64,000 nucleotides of DNA. It comes from Rhodospirillum sp. (GTDB taxonomy: Bacteria > Pseudomonadota > Alphaproteobacteria > Dongiales > Dongiaceae). The DNA lies in contig PNKY01000001.1 in NCBI GenBank assembly GCA_013822765.1, forward strand, positions 186,001 through 250,000. Reading direction: 5' to 3'. Positions 27,101 to 35,440 of this stretch are shown here, in pieces (the stretch's first letter is position 1; each line of letters opens with the position of its first letter). Made by a program: the position numbers and the translations under genes. The notes under the pieces are model-generated. The model saw nothing but the letters and a program-made list of their open reading frames with translations, searched no databases and was not told the origin of the DNA.

Positions 27101-28885
27101 AGCCGCGCCGGTCTGCAATTGACGGAGCGCGCCTCGGAAGCGAGCCGTGGGTTGCAGCGGCAGGTCGAGGATCTCGCCGGCACCATCGAAGGGCTGATCA
27201 ACCGCCATGCCGCCGGCCTGAAGACCGCCGGCGCCGCCGCGGCGGAGCGCGCCATCGATCTCGGCCAGACTCTGCAGCGGCAGAGCGACGACCTGCAGTC
27301 CGCATTGGCAAAGACCAACGCGGCGACCATTGAGATCCGCCAGAACCTGAAGGCCCAGATCGACGACGTGGGCAAAGTGGCGGAGCGGGTCGCGGTCGAG
27401 GCGCAGGGAATCGCCCAGTCCTTCCGCAACGATGCCGCGGCGCTGATCGAAGCGTCGAGCCGCGCCACCGACGGCGCCGGCACGCTCAACCAGACCCTGC
27501 GCAAGTCGATCCAGGATCTCGATACGGCGACCGCGACCGCCGCCGCCAAGACCACGGTCATCCGCAAGGAAGTGGAATCACAGTGCGATGTCCTGCGCCA
27601 GGCCGCGTCGGAAGGCGCGCGCCAGTCGGATCAGCTGGCGCAGCTGCATCTCGGCCAGGCCGCGCAGCTGGCGGGCGCCGCCGACGTGGCGCGCCGCCGC
27701 CTGGAGGAAGTGGGCCAGAGCCTGGTGCAGCAGACGGAGGGCCTGACCGCCGTCATCGACCGCTCGCTGCTGCGCCAGCACGATCTCAACGATTCGCTGA
27801 CGCAGCGCATGGGTCTGGTGAGCCAGACCGCCAAGGATGGCGAAACGCAGCTCGTCGCCTTGAACGAGCAGGTGGGGAGCCTGGCCCAGACCTTGAAGGA
27901 CGCGACCCTGGAAGGCGCGCGGCAGGCGCGCGACGTGGTGCAAAGCTGCCGCGACGGCGGCGAGGCGCTGACCCAGCTCGCCAAGCGCGCGGGCGGCCAG
28001 CTCGACGATCTCAAGACCTCGGTCAACGTGCAGCTGCAGGAGCTGGCGCAGCTCTCGCAGCAGGTCGTCAATCTCGGCCAGTCGGTGCGCGGCCAACTGC
28101 AGGGCCAGACCGCGGAGTTTGCCGCCGCCGCCAACGCGGCGAAGGCGAGCGCGGAAGCCGCCAAGTCGGAGGCCACCGCCGCCAGCGAGCTCTCCGGCAA
28201 GCACTCGGTCGTCCTGATCGACGCCGCGCACAAGCTGAACCAGGAGTTCAAGGCAGCCTCGGTCACGCTGGAGGAGCGCGTGTCGCACATGACGCGGGTC
28301 GCGGAGCAGGCAATCCAGCGCGCCACCCATGTGGCGCAGAGCTTCGACAAACAGACCAACAGCCTGCGGGTCTCGCTCGACGCCGCGACCCAGCGTACCA
28401 GCGAGCTCGGCGCGCGCTTCCAATTGCAGACCCAGGAGATCGCGAAGTCGACCCAGGCCGCGATGGACCGGCTGGACAAGCTGCGCCAGACCACGGCGCT
28501 CACCACCCGCGATGCGTTCCTGAAGATCGCGGCGGTGATGATCGACGAGCTCAACGGCCTCGCGCTCGACATGCACAACCTGCTCGATTCCGAAGTGCCG
28601 GATGACGTGTGGAAGCGCTACCGCAACGGCGACCGCTCGGTATTCGCGCGCCGGCTGTTCAAGTCAAAGGATGCCTACATCATCCCGGCGATCGAGCAGC
28701 GCTACCAGCGCGACGACAAGTTCCAGGACATGGTCGACCGCTACCTGGCGAAGTTCGAGAACCTGCTGAGCCACTCCGCGTCGGCCGATCCGGAATCGGT
28801 GCTGAGCGCCACCTTCATCACCGCCGACGTGGGCAAGCTCTACCTGGTGATGTCGCGCAGCCTCGGCCGCGCGACGGAGCATTGA
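24152..28885 (+). CDS. Giant membrane-anchored coiled-coil protein (TipN/GPR-like), 1577 aa
   Basis: Two N-terminal membrane helices (~10-33 and ~47-69) are followed by roughly 1370 residues of Ala/Gln/Glu/Lys-rich helical repeats with apolipoprotein-like amphipathic periodicity. A conserved-looking globular end (~1448-1577) contains 'DAFLKIAAVMIDELNGLALD' and 'FQDMVDRYLAKFENLL'. This architecture resembles Caulobacter TipN and the Agrobacterium growth-pole-ring protein GPR, both polar scaffolds. Homology was judged by architecture only. The start is ATG 24152, with GGGAGG about six bases upstream; an ATG at 24137 lacks such a site. The methyltransferase gene follows after 10 bp. Confidence 0.8.
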   Translation: MTNFRGRRTLSLAAAAVTVLWLIGVAWYIFEFIGVDALAGMLPHELGTVVAGITAPILLLWLLVAFVVRGQALKEHTDLLASRLAELTFPDSSSEHRINSIAEALRRQATDLRLATEEAAAALDGTRALFRSQASDIDTAAKAARARGEEVESTLAEQRRLLTEITGMVEKQREGLSQTGKDQAAAMEAAAEESARRITQVLDGKRNEITAVVDRILDHGSSVRDAVETQAERLGDQVEQSMGRFREHMTQLAGRIDEATETSRHETKTMIQATEASQREFTTHTETLAAQIRGSAKQMSQQLTRLADQAVAAAEKTAADSAVLEQASRAQVERLSAAATLAGEQFRQSFDRLATDVGAMTQSTSDRLGEREKAMRAALDDNSKQLGDATIEAAKSFADKVSEFKTALAGATDVATRQTTELQQLVDQQSGRMTLAADAASQRFRTHIDSHEAKLDELAQVAAKKADDLATAIQAHGSILEGAAGRGSEKFADLLRKEAAKIDEHLFEVEKRNTKLGTDIDKQAERVGGIIDKAGERIAAYVTAQETKLDDLDKAASDRVAKLSEQIAAQREQLVAAGEQAGDALRQRMALHTMALGETWREQHTKLSELVQALEQRTTNLGDELETHGKRATQVAAEGADRFGERLTEHSERMRSLEQQAAEHWRSAISGYGDSIAGALQEIDRRAAALADAAAGQSRLLSEAADRAAQTLRGQLDGHSQALSAVVDSLIRRTGDLSGLALAHGDKLNEATDQVGAKLKDQLDKHLVAVRDTAGELENRSTALEQSMQAANARLQDMAQQAAGSLHSLMRGQSDEFLNAAEQIGTRIKELQGATVAQRDELIAAAKQAGAYLESALKLQAQEIAATAAGLVQQTHGLSASAKVQAELTGQGLADIVASFEEAAQRQASHLKDVAAAAANEATKNLGTESEGVRALFQDLVDRGRALSDAANSQAVTLGKAAAQAADVAIAMRDALSKQAHEASRAGLQLTERASEASRGLQRQVEDLAGTIEGLINRHAAGLKTAGAAAAERAIDLGQTLQRQSDDLQSALAKTNAATIEIRQNLKAQIDDVGKVAERVAVEAQGIAQSFRNDAAALIEASSRATDGAGTLNQTLRKSIQDLDTATATAAAKTTVIRKEVESQCDVLRQAASEGARQSDQLAQLHLGQAAQLAGAADVARRRLEEVGQSLVQQTEGLTAVIDRSLLRQHDLNDSLTQRMGLVSQTAKDGETQLVALNEQVGSLAQTLKDATLEGARQARDVVQSCRDGGEALTQLAKRAGGQLDDLKTSVNVQLQELAQLSQQVVNLGQSVRGQLQGQTAEFAAAANAAKASAEAAKSEATAASELSGKHSVVLIDAAHKLNQEFKAASVTLEERVSHMTRVAEQAIQRATHVAQSFDKQTNSLRVSLDAATQRTSELGARFQLQTQEIAKSTQAAMDRLDKLRQTTALTTRDAFLKIAAVMIDELNGLALDMHNLLDSEVPDDVWKRYRNGDRSVFARRLFKSKDAYIIPAIEQRYQRDDKFQDMVDRYLAKFENLLSHSASADPESVLSATFITADVGKLYLVMSRSLGRATEH

Positions 28886-28895
28886 GCGCGGTGGG

Positions 28896-29690
28896 ATGAT
28901 CGATCCCAACGCTTTCTATGCCGGCGGCATCGCGGTCCGGACCTACGACCTGTTCGTCGAGGGCGGTGCGTTCGAAGGAGATGTCGATTTCTACCGCGCC
29001 TGCACCCGCCGCTTTGGCAGGACCGTACTGGAACTCGGCGCCGGAACCGGGCGCATCGCCATCCCCTTGGCACAGGACGGGTGCGCCGTCACCGGCCTCG
29101 ATCTCGCGCCGGCCATGCTCGACCTCGCGGCGCGGAGAATCGCCGCGCTGCCGTCCGAGGCCGCTGCGCGGATCGACCTGGTGCAAGGCGACATGGCGGA
29201 CTTCGACCTCAAGAAGACGTTCGACTGGATCGTCATCGCGGCCCGCGCGTTCCAGCATTTGATCGAGCCGGTGCAGCAGCGCGCTGCACTCGACGCTATG
29301 CATCGCCATCTGAAGCCAGGCGGCCACGTGGTGATGCACCTGTTCGATCCGCGCCTGGAATTCTGCCTGCCCGACGCGCCTGCGCCTCAGCAGGCGCGCG
29401 AGGTGTGGGACCCGGCCGCCGGCTGCCGGGTCCGCCGTACCATCATCGCGCGCCACAACGATCCGCTGCGTCAGGTGGTCGGAGAAAGGATGCGCCTTGA
29501 GACCTTCGACCAGGCGGGTACAGTTGTCGCGACCGAAGAAACCTCCTGGGCCCTGCGCTGGACCTTGCGGCAGGAGATGACCTGGCTGCTGGAGCTCTGC
29601 GGCTTCCAGCCGGTCGAGCAATGGTCCGATTTCCACGGCGCCCCGCCGGCCTATGGCAAGGAGCAGATCTGGGTCGCTCGCGCCGCGTGA
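28896..29690 (+). CDS. Class I SAM-dependent methyltransferase
   Basis: A 264-residue Rossmann-fold methyltransferase. Motif I is 'VLELGAGTGRIAIPLAQDG', followed by 'VTGLDLAPAMLDLAARR' (acidic residue for the SAM ribose), 'LVQGDMADFDL' and the post-motif 'HRHLKPGGHVVMHLFDPRLE'. The substrate is unknown; the C-terminal region resembles small-molecule or ubiquinone-type enzymes. It begins 10 bp after the giant coiled-coil gene, so it is almost certainly on the same transcript. That does not prove a shared function. Confidence 0.88.
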   Translation: MIDPNAFYAGGIAVRTYDLFVEGGAFEGDVDFYRACTRRFGRTVLELGAGTGRIAIPLAQDGCAVTGLDLAPAMLDLAARRIAALPSEAAARIDLVQGDMADFDLKKTFDWIVIAARAFQHLIEPVQQRAALDAMHRHLKPGGHVVMHLFDPRLEFCLPDAPAPQQAREVWDPAAGCRVRRTIIARHNDPLRQVVGERMRLETFDQAGTVVATEETSWALRWTLRQEMTWLLELCGFQPVEQWSDFHGAPPAYGKEQIWVARAA

Positions 29691-29786
29691 CCCCGCCGCA
29701 TGGGGCCGTTGCAGCCGTTGCCCTTCCAAACCCCACCCGCCTGCCATACATAGAGAACGAGAGCTGGGAGTTGGTCAGGGTCATTC

Positions 29787-31682
29787 ATGGCAACTGAGGC
29801 GAATGCCGAGCGCGGGCAAGAGCGTGTCGGCCAGTGGCAGGCGGTCAGGGAGCTTCTGCCGCATCTGTGGACCCGCATCGACTGGGACCTGCGCACGCGC
29901 GTGGGGGCGGCGGTCTGCTGCCTGATCGTCGCCAAGCTCACCAACGTCTATGTCCCCATTCTGTTTAAGGCCATGGTGGACGCCCTGACGCCGCGCTTGG
30001 GCGAGGCGGGTGCGACCGGGGCCACCGTCGCCATCGCCGTCCCGGTCGGCCTGCTCATCGCCTATGGCCTGGCGCGAATCGCAACCCAGCTTTTCTCCGA
30101 ATTGCGCGATGGCATCTTCGCCCGCGTGGCGCAGCGCGCGATTCGCAATGTCGCGCTGCAGACCTTCCGCCACCTGCATGCGCTGTCGCTGAAGTTCCAT
30201 CTCGACCGGCAGACCGGTGGCTTGACGCGCGCGATCGAGCGCGGCGCCAAGGGCATCGAATTCCTGTTGTTCTTCGTGCTGTTCAACGTGCTGCCGACGC
30301 TGATCGAGATCGCGCTGGTCTGCGGCATCCTGTGGGCGCTCTACGATTGGCGCTACGCGCTGGCGACCGCGGTCACCATCGGCGGCTATGTCTGGTACAC
30401 CCTCAGGGTCACCGAGTGGCGCATCAAATATCGCCGCGACATGAACGAATCGGACCAGAGCGCCAACACTAAGGCGGTCGACTCGCTGCTGAATTTCGAG
30501 ACCGTCAAGTACTTCAACAACGAAGAGCACGAGGCGCGCCGCTACGACGTCGCGCTGCAGGCCTACGAGCACGCGGCGGTGAAGTCGCGCACCACCTTGG
30601 CGACGCTGAATATCGGCCAAGCCTTCATCATCGCGGTCGGTGTCACGGTCATGATGACCATGGCGGCCCATGGCGTTGCCGGCGGCACCATGACGGTCGG
30701 CGACTTCGTGTTGGTGAATGCGTACCTGATCCAGCTCTACCTGCCGCTCAACTTCCTCGGCACGGTCTATCGCGAGATCCGCCAGTCGCTGATCGACATG
30801 GAGCAGATGTTCGCTTTGCTGCGCGTCGATGTCGACGTGCGGGACAAGCCCGGTGCGTCGCCGCTGCATGTGAAGGCGGGCGAGATCGCGTTCGACAACG
30901 TGGTGTTTGGCTACGATCCGCGCCGCCCGATCCTGAAGGGCATCAACTTCCGCGTGCCCGCCGGCAAGACGCTTGCCATCGTCGGCCCATCGGGCGCGGG
31001 CAAGTCCACCATCTCGCGCCTCTTGTTCCGCTTCTACGATGTGACCAGCGGCCACATCCGGATCGACGGCCAGGACATCCGCGACGTGCAACAGCAGACC
31101 CTGCGCTCCAGCATCGGGATCGTCCCGCAGGACACCGTGCTGTTCAACGACACGGTCGAATACAACATCGCCTACGGCAAGCCCGGCGCCGATCATGCCG
31201 AGATCGAGCAGGCGGCCTGGATGGCGCACATCTCCGATTTCATCGCCAAGCTGCCTGACGGCTACCAGACCCGCGTCGGCGAGCGTGGGCTCAAGCTTTC
31301 CGGCGGCGAGAAGCAGCGCGTCGCGATCGCGCGCACCATCCTCAAAGCGCCGCCGATTTTGCTGTTCGACGAGGCGACCTCCGCCCTCGATACCCAGACC
31401 GAGCGCGAGATCCAGACCAACCTCAAGGAGCTGTCGCGCAACCGCACCACGCTGGTGATCGCGCATCGCCTCAGCACCATCGTCGATGCTGACGAGATCA
31501 TCGTGCTCGCCGACGGCCGGATCGCCGAGCGCGGCCGCCACGGCGAGCTGCTGCAGCAGGACGGCATCTATGCCGCGATGTGGTGGCGCCAGCAGGAAGC
31601 GGCCGAGCGCAAGCTGCGCGGCGTCGACCAGGCGCTCGACATCGATGCTTCTCCTCCCAAGGTCCCCGTGGAGGCGAAGTGA
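29787..31682 (+). CDS. Atm1-type ABC exporter (half transporter)
   Basis: An inner-membrane homodimeric exporter of 631 residues. Transmembrane domain ~25-350 contains the Atm1 hallmark 'DSLLNFETVKYFNNEEHEARRYD'. The nucleotide-binding domain shows Walker A 'GPSGAGKSTISRL', signature 'LSGGEKQRVAIART', Walker B 'ILLFDEATSALD' and H-loop 'VIAHRLST'. Family members export glutathione-linked or Fe-S-related compounds and confer heavy-metal tolerance. Its stop overlaps the meaB start by 4 bp (GTGA), so translation of the two is coupled. Confidence 0.93.
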   Translation: MATEANAERGQERVGQWQAVRELLPHLWTRIDWDLRTRVGAAVCCLIVAKLTNVYVPILFKAMVDALTPRLGEAGATGATVAIAVPVGLLIAYGLARIATQLFSELRDGIFARVAQRAIRNVALQTFRHLHALSLKFHLDRQTGGLTRAIERGAKGIEFLLFFVLFNVLPTLIEIALVCGILWALYDWRYALATAVTIGGYVWYTLRVTEWRIKYRRDMNESDQSANTKAVDSLLNFETVKYFNNEEHEARRYDVALQAYEHAAVKSRTTLATLNIGQAFIIAVGVTVMMTMAAHGVAGGTMTVGDFVLVNAYLIQLYLPLNFLGTVYREIRQSLIDMEQMFALLRVDVDVRDKPGASPLHVKAGEIAFDNVVFGYDPRRPILKGINFRVPAGKTLAIVGPSGAGKSTISRLLFRFYDVTSGHIRIDGQDIRDVQQQTLRSSIGIVPQDTVLFNDTVEYNIAYGKPGADHAEIEQAAWMAHISDFIAKLPDGYQTRVGERGLKLSGGEKQRVAIARTILKAPPILLFDEATSALDTQTEREIQTNLKELSRNRTTLVIAHRLSTIVDADEIIVLADGRIAERGRHGELLQQDGIYAAMWWRQQEAAERKLRGVDQALDIDASPPKVPVEAK

Positions 31683-32662
31683 GCGAGCAGGACCTCGCCG
31701 AAAAGATAAAGTCCGGCGACCGCCGCGCCCTGGCGCGCGGCATCACGCTGGTCGAATCGCGGCGCGAGGATCACCGGCTGTCGGCCGAGAAGCTGCTCGA
31801 CCTCGTGATGCCCAGGACCGGCAAATCGATCCGCCTCGGCATTTCGGGGCCACCGGGCGTCGGCAAGTCCACTTTCATCGAATCCTTCGGCCAATATCTG
31901 ATCGACGCGGGACACAAGGTCGCCGTCCTCGCCATCGACCCGTCGTCCAAAATTTCCGGCGGCTCGATCCTCGGCGACAAGACCCGCATGACCGAGCTCA
32001 GCCGGCGCAAGGAGGCCTTCATCCGCCCCAGCCCCGCCGGCGAGACGCTCGGCGGCGTCGCGCGCCGCACGCGCGAGGCGCTGCTGCTGTGCGAGGCGGC
32101 GGGCTTCGACGTGGTGATTGTCGAGACAGTAGGGGTCGGCCAGTCGGAGACCGCGGTCGCGGAGATGACCGACATGTTCCTGCTGCTCTTGAGTCCCGGC
32201 GGCGGCGACGATCTGCAGGGCGTGAAGCGCGGCGTCATGGAGCTGGCCGACCTGCTGATCGTCAACAAGGCGGACGGCGACCTCGCCGCTGCGGCCGAAC
32301 GCACCGCCTCCGACTACGCCCACGCGCTGCGCCTGATGCACGCCTTGCACGAGGACTGGCAGCCGAGCGTCGTCAAATGCTCGGCCTTGAAGGGCGAGGG
32401 CATGGCGGCGGTGTGGGACAAGGTCCAGGCCTTCCGCAAGGCGACCAACAAGACCGGAGAGTTCGAAAGCCGCCGCCGCGACCAGGCCAAGAACGGGCTG
32501 TGGCAGGAGGTGTCGGACGGGCTGCTCGAGCGCCTCAAGTCCGACCCGGACCTCGCCGACCGGCTGGCCAAGTTGGAGACCAAGGTCGCCCAACGCAAGG
32601 CTTCGCCCGCGGCGGCCGCCCGGTCGCTGCTTTCCAGCTTTTTCAAGGGCTTGGGTGACTAG
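31679..32662 (+). CDS. meaB: MeaB, methylmalonyl-CoA mutase-associated GTPase
   Basis: A G3E-family GTPase of 327 residues that protects methylmalonyl-CoA mutase and gates cofactor loading and removal. Motifs: 'RLGISGPPGVGKSTFIESFG' (P-loop), 'AVLAIDPSSKISGGSILGDK', 'VIVETVGVGQSETAVAEM' (switch) and 'LLIVNKADGD' (NKxD). The start is the GTG at 31679, overlapping the Atm1 stop; the frame is open upstream inside that gene, but only the sequence from here is MeaB-like. It is not adjacent to the mutase, which lies 7.6 kb upstream. Confidence 0.96.
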   Translation: MSEQDLAEKIKSGDRRALARGITLVESRREDHRLSAEKLLDLVMPRTGKSIRLGISGPPGVGKSTFIESFGQYLIDAGHKVAVLAIDPSSKISGGSILGDKTRMTELSRRKEAFIRPSPAGETLGGVARRTREALLLCEAAGFDVVIVETVGVGQSETAVAEMTDMFLLLLSPGGGDDLQGVKRGVMELADLLIVNKADGDLAAAAERTASDYAHALRLMHALHEDWQPSVVKCSALKGEGMAAVWDKVQAFRKATNKTGEFESRRRDQAKNGLWQEVSDGLLERLKSDPDLADRLAKLETKVAQRKASPAAAARSLLSSFFKGLGD

Positions 32663-32689
32663 CGGCCGGTCCGCCGTAGCGGAATCACC

Positions 32690-32718
32690 TTGACTGTGCC
32701 GGCCCCCTTCTCTAAAAC
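32690..32718 (+). promoter_or_regulatory. Candidate sigma-70 promoter for rpmB
   Basis: TTGACT (32690-32695), a 17-bp spacer and TAAAAC (32713-32718) form a good housekeeping promoter 81 bp upstream of the L28 start. This is consistent with strong expression of a ribosomal protein gene. Confidence 0.6.
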
Positions 32719-32798
32719 CCCGGCGACCCGGCCGGCAGGTGACGCTTGTCCGGCCCCTTTGTTTTGAACGAAGCCGCTGAAGAAAAAGGATTTTTGCT

Positions 32799-33092
32799 AT
32801 GGCCCGGCGTTGCGATATCACCGGCAAGGGCGTCCTGGTTGGCAACCACGTCAGCCACGCCAACAACAAGACCAAGCGGCGCTTCATGCCGAACCTGCAG
32901 GTGACGAGCCTTCTGTCGGACGCACTCGGCCAGCTGGTGAAGCTGCGCCTGACGGTGAATGCGATCCGCACCATCGAGCACAATGGCGGCCTCGACGCCT
33001 ACCTGCTGTCGGTGCCGGACGCCAAGCTGCCGGCCGAAGCGCGCCGCCTGAAGCGCCGCATCGAGAAGGCCGCGGAGCGCGCCGCCGCTTAA
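32799..33092 (+). CDS. rpmB: 50S ribosomal protein L28
   Basis: Large-subunit ribosomal protein of 97 residues. It begins '[33 protein letters not shown]', the diagnostic L28 N terminus, with the later '[21 protein letters not shown]'. Ribosome site GAAAAAGGA precedes the ATG. It is a single-gene unit: promoter-like hexamers lie 81 bp upstream and a hairpin with a T-run follows about 40 bp after the stop. It has the alphaproteobacterial length of just under 100 residues, longer than E. coli L28 (78). Confidence 0.98.
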   Translation: MARRCDITGKGVLVGNHVSHANNKTKRRFMPNLQVTSLLSDALGQLVKLRLTVNAIRTIEHNGGLDAYLLSVPDAKLPAEARRLKRRIEKAAERAAA

Positions 33093-33129
33093 GTCGGTTT
33101 CGCCGGTCCGCCGGCAGAGAGAGTTGAAC

Positions 33130-33163
33130 AACCCGCGCGGCCCGCTCGGCTTCGCGGGTTTTT
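33130..33163 (+). terminator. Rho-independent terminator of rpmB
   Basis: AACCCGCG (33130-33137) pairs with CGCGGGTT (33153-33160), a perfect 8-bp GC-rich stem followed by more T residues (five in a row from 33159). It lies 37 bp after the rpmB stop. Confidence 0.85.
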
Positions 33164-33311
33164 CATGAGCAGGTGAAGCCGCTGGCCTGGACCAGCTGCC
33201 ACCAGCCTTCGCACCGGCCTTATTCCGGAGCGCGCGGGCAGAAGCACAACGTCTGTTGAAACCTCTTGGCTCGCCCGGGCTGTCATCCCGGTCACCGAGG
33301 AAGGAAGCGAA

Positions 33312-34142
33312 ATGTTTGCCGATCTGGTGGCGGGCCTCAACGCCCTGCCGACCGAATCCATGCTCGCGATCGAGCTGGTTGTCGTATTCAGTCTCATCCC
33401 GCTGGTGCTGCGCCCGTTCGGCGCCGCCGGCATGTTCATCTTCATCGCCGTCGGCATCATCGCCGCCAACGTGCAGGTGCTGAAGTCGGCGAGCTTCAGC
33501 TTCTACGCCTCGCCGATCCCGCTCGGCACCGTCGCCTTCTCCGCGACCTATGTCGCGACCGACGTGCTGACCGAGTATTACGGCCGCGCCACCGCGCGCA
33601 AGGCGGTGTGGCTCGGCTTCGCCGCCATGCTGCTGATCACGGTCATGATGCTGCTGGTCATGGGTTACAAGCCGATGACGCCGGAGGCGGCGCAGGAATC
33701 CGGCATGGGCTGGGCGCTGCCCAACCACGACCACATCCTGGCGCTCTATCTGCCGCAGGCGGCCTTGCTGATCGCGGGCCTCAGCTCGTACCTGATCAGC
33801 CAGATGAACGACATCTACGTGTTCCAGAAGATCCGCCAATGGACCGGCCGCGGCCAGCTATGGGTGCGCGCCTGCGGCTCGACCGCGGTGTCGGCGCTGG
33901 TCGACAACACGGTGTTCTCGACCCTCGCCTGGATGGTGTTTCCCTGGCTGCTAGGCCAACACGATCAAGTGGTGGATCTCCACACCCTCATCTTCACCTT
34001 CATCCTCGGCACCTATTGGATCCGCCTCGCGATGGCGTTCCTGGAGGTGCCCTTCATGTATGCCGCGCGCTGGTTCCTGCCCGAGGAAGACCGCCGCGCC
34101 TACGAAGCGCGCAACGACGGTGTTCTGCCGGCGATCACATGA
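33312..34142 (+). CDS. yhhQ: Queuosine-precursor transporter, YhhQ/VUT family
   Basis: An inner-membrane protein of 276 residues with about six or seven helices. The hallmark 'ATYVATDVLTEYYGRATARKAVWLGF' and the later 'YLISQMNDIYVFQKIRQWT' identify the YhhQ (vitamin uptake-like) family, which imports preQ1, preQ0 or queuine. It is longer than E. coli YhhQ, with extra residues between helices. Ribosome site GAGGAAGGA lies just upstream of ATG 33312. Its stop overlaps the tgt start by 4 bp (ATGA), so uptake and tRNA insertion are directly coupled. I saw no convincing preQ1 riboswitch upstream. Confidence 0.9.
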   Translation: MFADLVAGLNALPTESMLAIELVVVFSLIPLVLRPFGAAGMFIFIAVGIIAANVQVLKSASFSFYASPIPLGTVAFSATYVATDVLTEYYGRATARKAVWLGFAAMLLITVMMLLVMGYKPMTPEAAQESGMGWALPNHDHILALYLPQAALLIAGLSSYLISQMNDIYVFQKIRQWTGRGQLWVRACGSTAVSALVDNTVFSTLAWMVFPWLLGQHDQVVDLHTLIFTFILGTYWIRLAMAFLEVPFMYAARWFLPEEDRRAYEARNDGVLPAIT

Positions 34143-35326
34143 CCCTCACCTATCCCAACTTCGCGTTCGACATCGTCGCCGGGGACCCGCAGGGCACGCG
34201 CGCGCGGCGCGGGTGGCTGACGACGCCGCACGGCGCGCTCGACACGCCGGCTTTCATCTTCTGCGCCACCAAGGCGGCGATGAAGGCCTGCTCGCCGGCC
34301 GGGCTGCGGGAAGAGAAGACTCAGATCATCCTCTCCAACACCTATCACCTGATGCTGCAGCCGGGCGCGGACCTGGTGGCGAAGATGGGCGGGCTGCACC
34401 GCTTCATGGGCTGGGACGGCCCGATGCTGACCGATTCCGGCGGCTTCCAGATCTTCAGCCTCGGCCACGGCTCGGTCGCCGACGAGATCAAGGGCCGGCG
34501 CGACATCGCGCGGCCCAAGACACTGCTCAAGATCAGCGAAAAGGGCGCGGCCTTCCGCTCCTACATCGACGGCAGCAAGCACCTGCTGACGCCGGAAGGC
34601 TCGATCGACATCCAGCGCAAGCTCGGCGCCGATCTCATCGTCACGTTCGACGAATGCACGCCGTACCACTCCGACCGCACCTACACCGAGCGCTCGCTGC
34701 GCCTCAGCAACCGCTGGGCCGACCGCTGCATCGCCGAGTTCGAGCGCGGCCATGACGGCCGCCAAGCGCTCTACGGCATCCTGCAAGGCGGGGTCTATCA
34801 GGATCTGCGCCACGAAGCGGCGGAGTTCGTGAGTGACCGCCCGTTCTTCGGCAACGCCGTCGGCGGCACGCTTGGCGCCGATAGCGCGCAGATGGACGAG
34901 GTGGTCGGCCATGCGATGGAAAAGCTGAATCGCCAGCGTCCGACCCACTTGCTCGGCATCGGCGGCATCCGCGACATCTTCGCCGGCGTGGCGCAGGGCA
35001 TCGACACTTTCGACTGCGTCAGCCCGACCCGCATCGCTAGACATGGCGCCGCCCTGATGCCGGGCGTGAAGGGCGAGCGCGTCAACCTCAAGAACGCGCG
35101 CTTCAGGGAAGACGGCGCACCGATCGACGAGACCTGCGACTGCTACTGCTGCCGCAACTTCACGCGCGCCTACGTGCATCACCTGATCAAGGCGGAAGAG
35201 CTGCTTGGCATGCAGCTCCTCACCCAGCACAACATCAACGTGATGAACCGCCTGATGCGCGACGTGCAGGCTGCGATTCCGGAGGGCAGGCTGGACGAGC
35301 TCAGGAAGCGCTGGGTGGCCAACTGA
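34139..35326 (+). CDS. tgt: tRNA-guanine transglycosylase (queuine-type pocket)
   Basis: Exchanges guanine-34 of GUN-anticodon tRNAs for a queuosine base. The protein has 395 residues. Asp99 lies in 'MLTDSGGFQIFSL', nucleophile Asp282 in 'IDTFDCVSPTR', and Zn ligands are Cys333, Cys335, Cys338 and His364. Two features are unlike the usual bacterial enzyme. The substrate loop reads GGTLGAD (242-248) rather than GGLAVGE, putting Gly246 where preQ1-specific enzymes have Val233. The later segment is 'PTRIARHGAALM' instead of 'PTRNARNG'. Eukaryotic, queuine-specific enzymes also have Gly there. Start ATG 34139 overlaps the yhhQ stop; the longer frame upstream is not coding. Confidence 0.95.
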   Translation: MTLTYPNFAFDIVAGDPQGTRARRGWLTTPHGALDTPAFIFCATKAAMKACSPAGLREEKTQIILSNTYHLMLQPGADLVAKMGGLHRFMGWDGPMLTDSGGFQIFSLGHGSVADEIKGRRDIARPKTLLKISEKGAAFRSYIDGSKHLLTPEGSIDIQRKLGADLIVTFDECTPYHSDRTYTERSLRLSNRWADRCIAEFERGHDGRQALYGILQGGVYQDLRHEAAEFVSDRPFFGNAVGGTLGADSAQMDEVVGHAMEKLNRQRPTHLLGIGGIRDIFAGVAQGIDTFDCVSPTRIARHGAALMPGVKGERVNLKNARFREDGAPIDETCDCYCCRNFTRAYVHHLIKAEELLGMQLLTQHNINVMNRLMRDVQAAIPEGRLDELRKRWVAN

Positions 35327-35440
35327 CCATCTACGGGGCGGCCTATGCCGCCATTGAAAGCGCCGATTTGCTCCGACGCGCGCCGGTATGCCAGGATCAT
35401 GACAGTTTTCTGCACGACCGCCGCTGATCGGATTCCCCTC

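Noticed and set aside
24425..27208. 927-codon minus-strand open frame opposite the giant coiled-coil gene
   Set aside because: It is a shadow of a repetitive GC-rich gene; the plus strand has a ribosome site, membrane helices and a conserved-looking C-terminal domain.
33165..33311. preQ1 riboswitch upstream of yhhQ-tgt
   Set aside because: No convincing preQ1-I pattern (hairpin plus A-rich tail followed by the Shine-Dalgarno pseudoknot) was seen; a covariance search would settle it.
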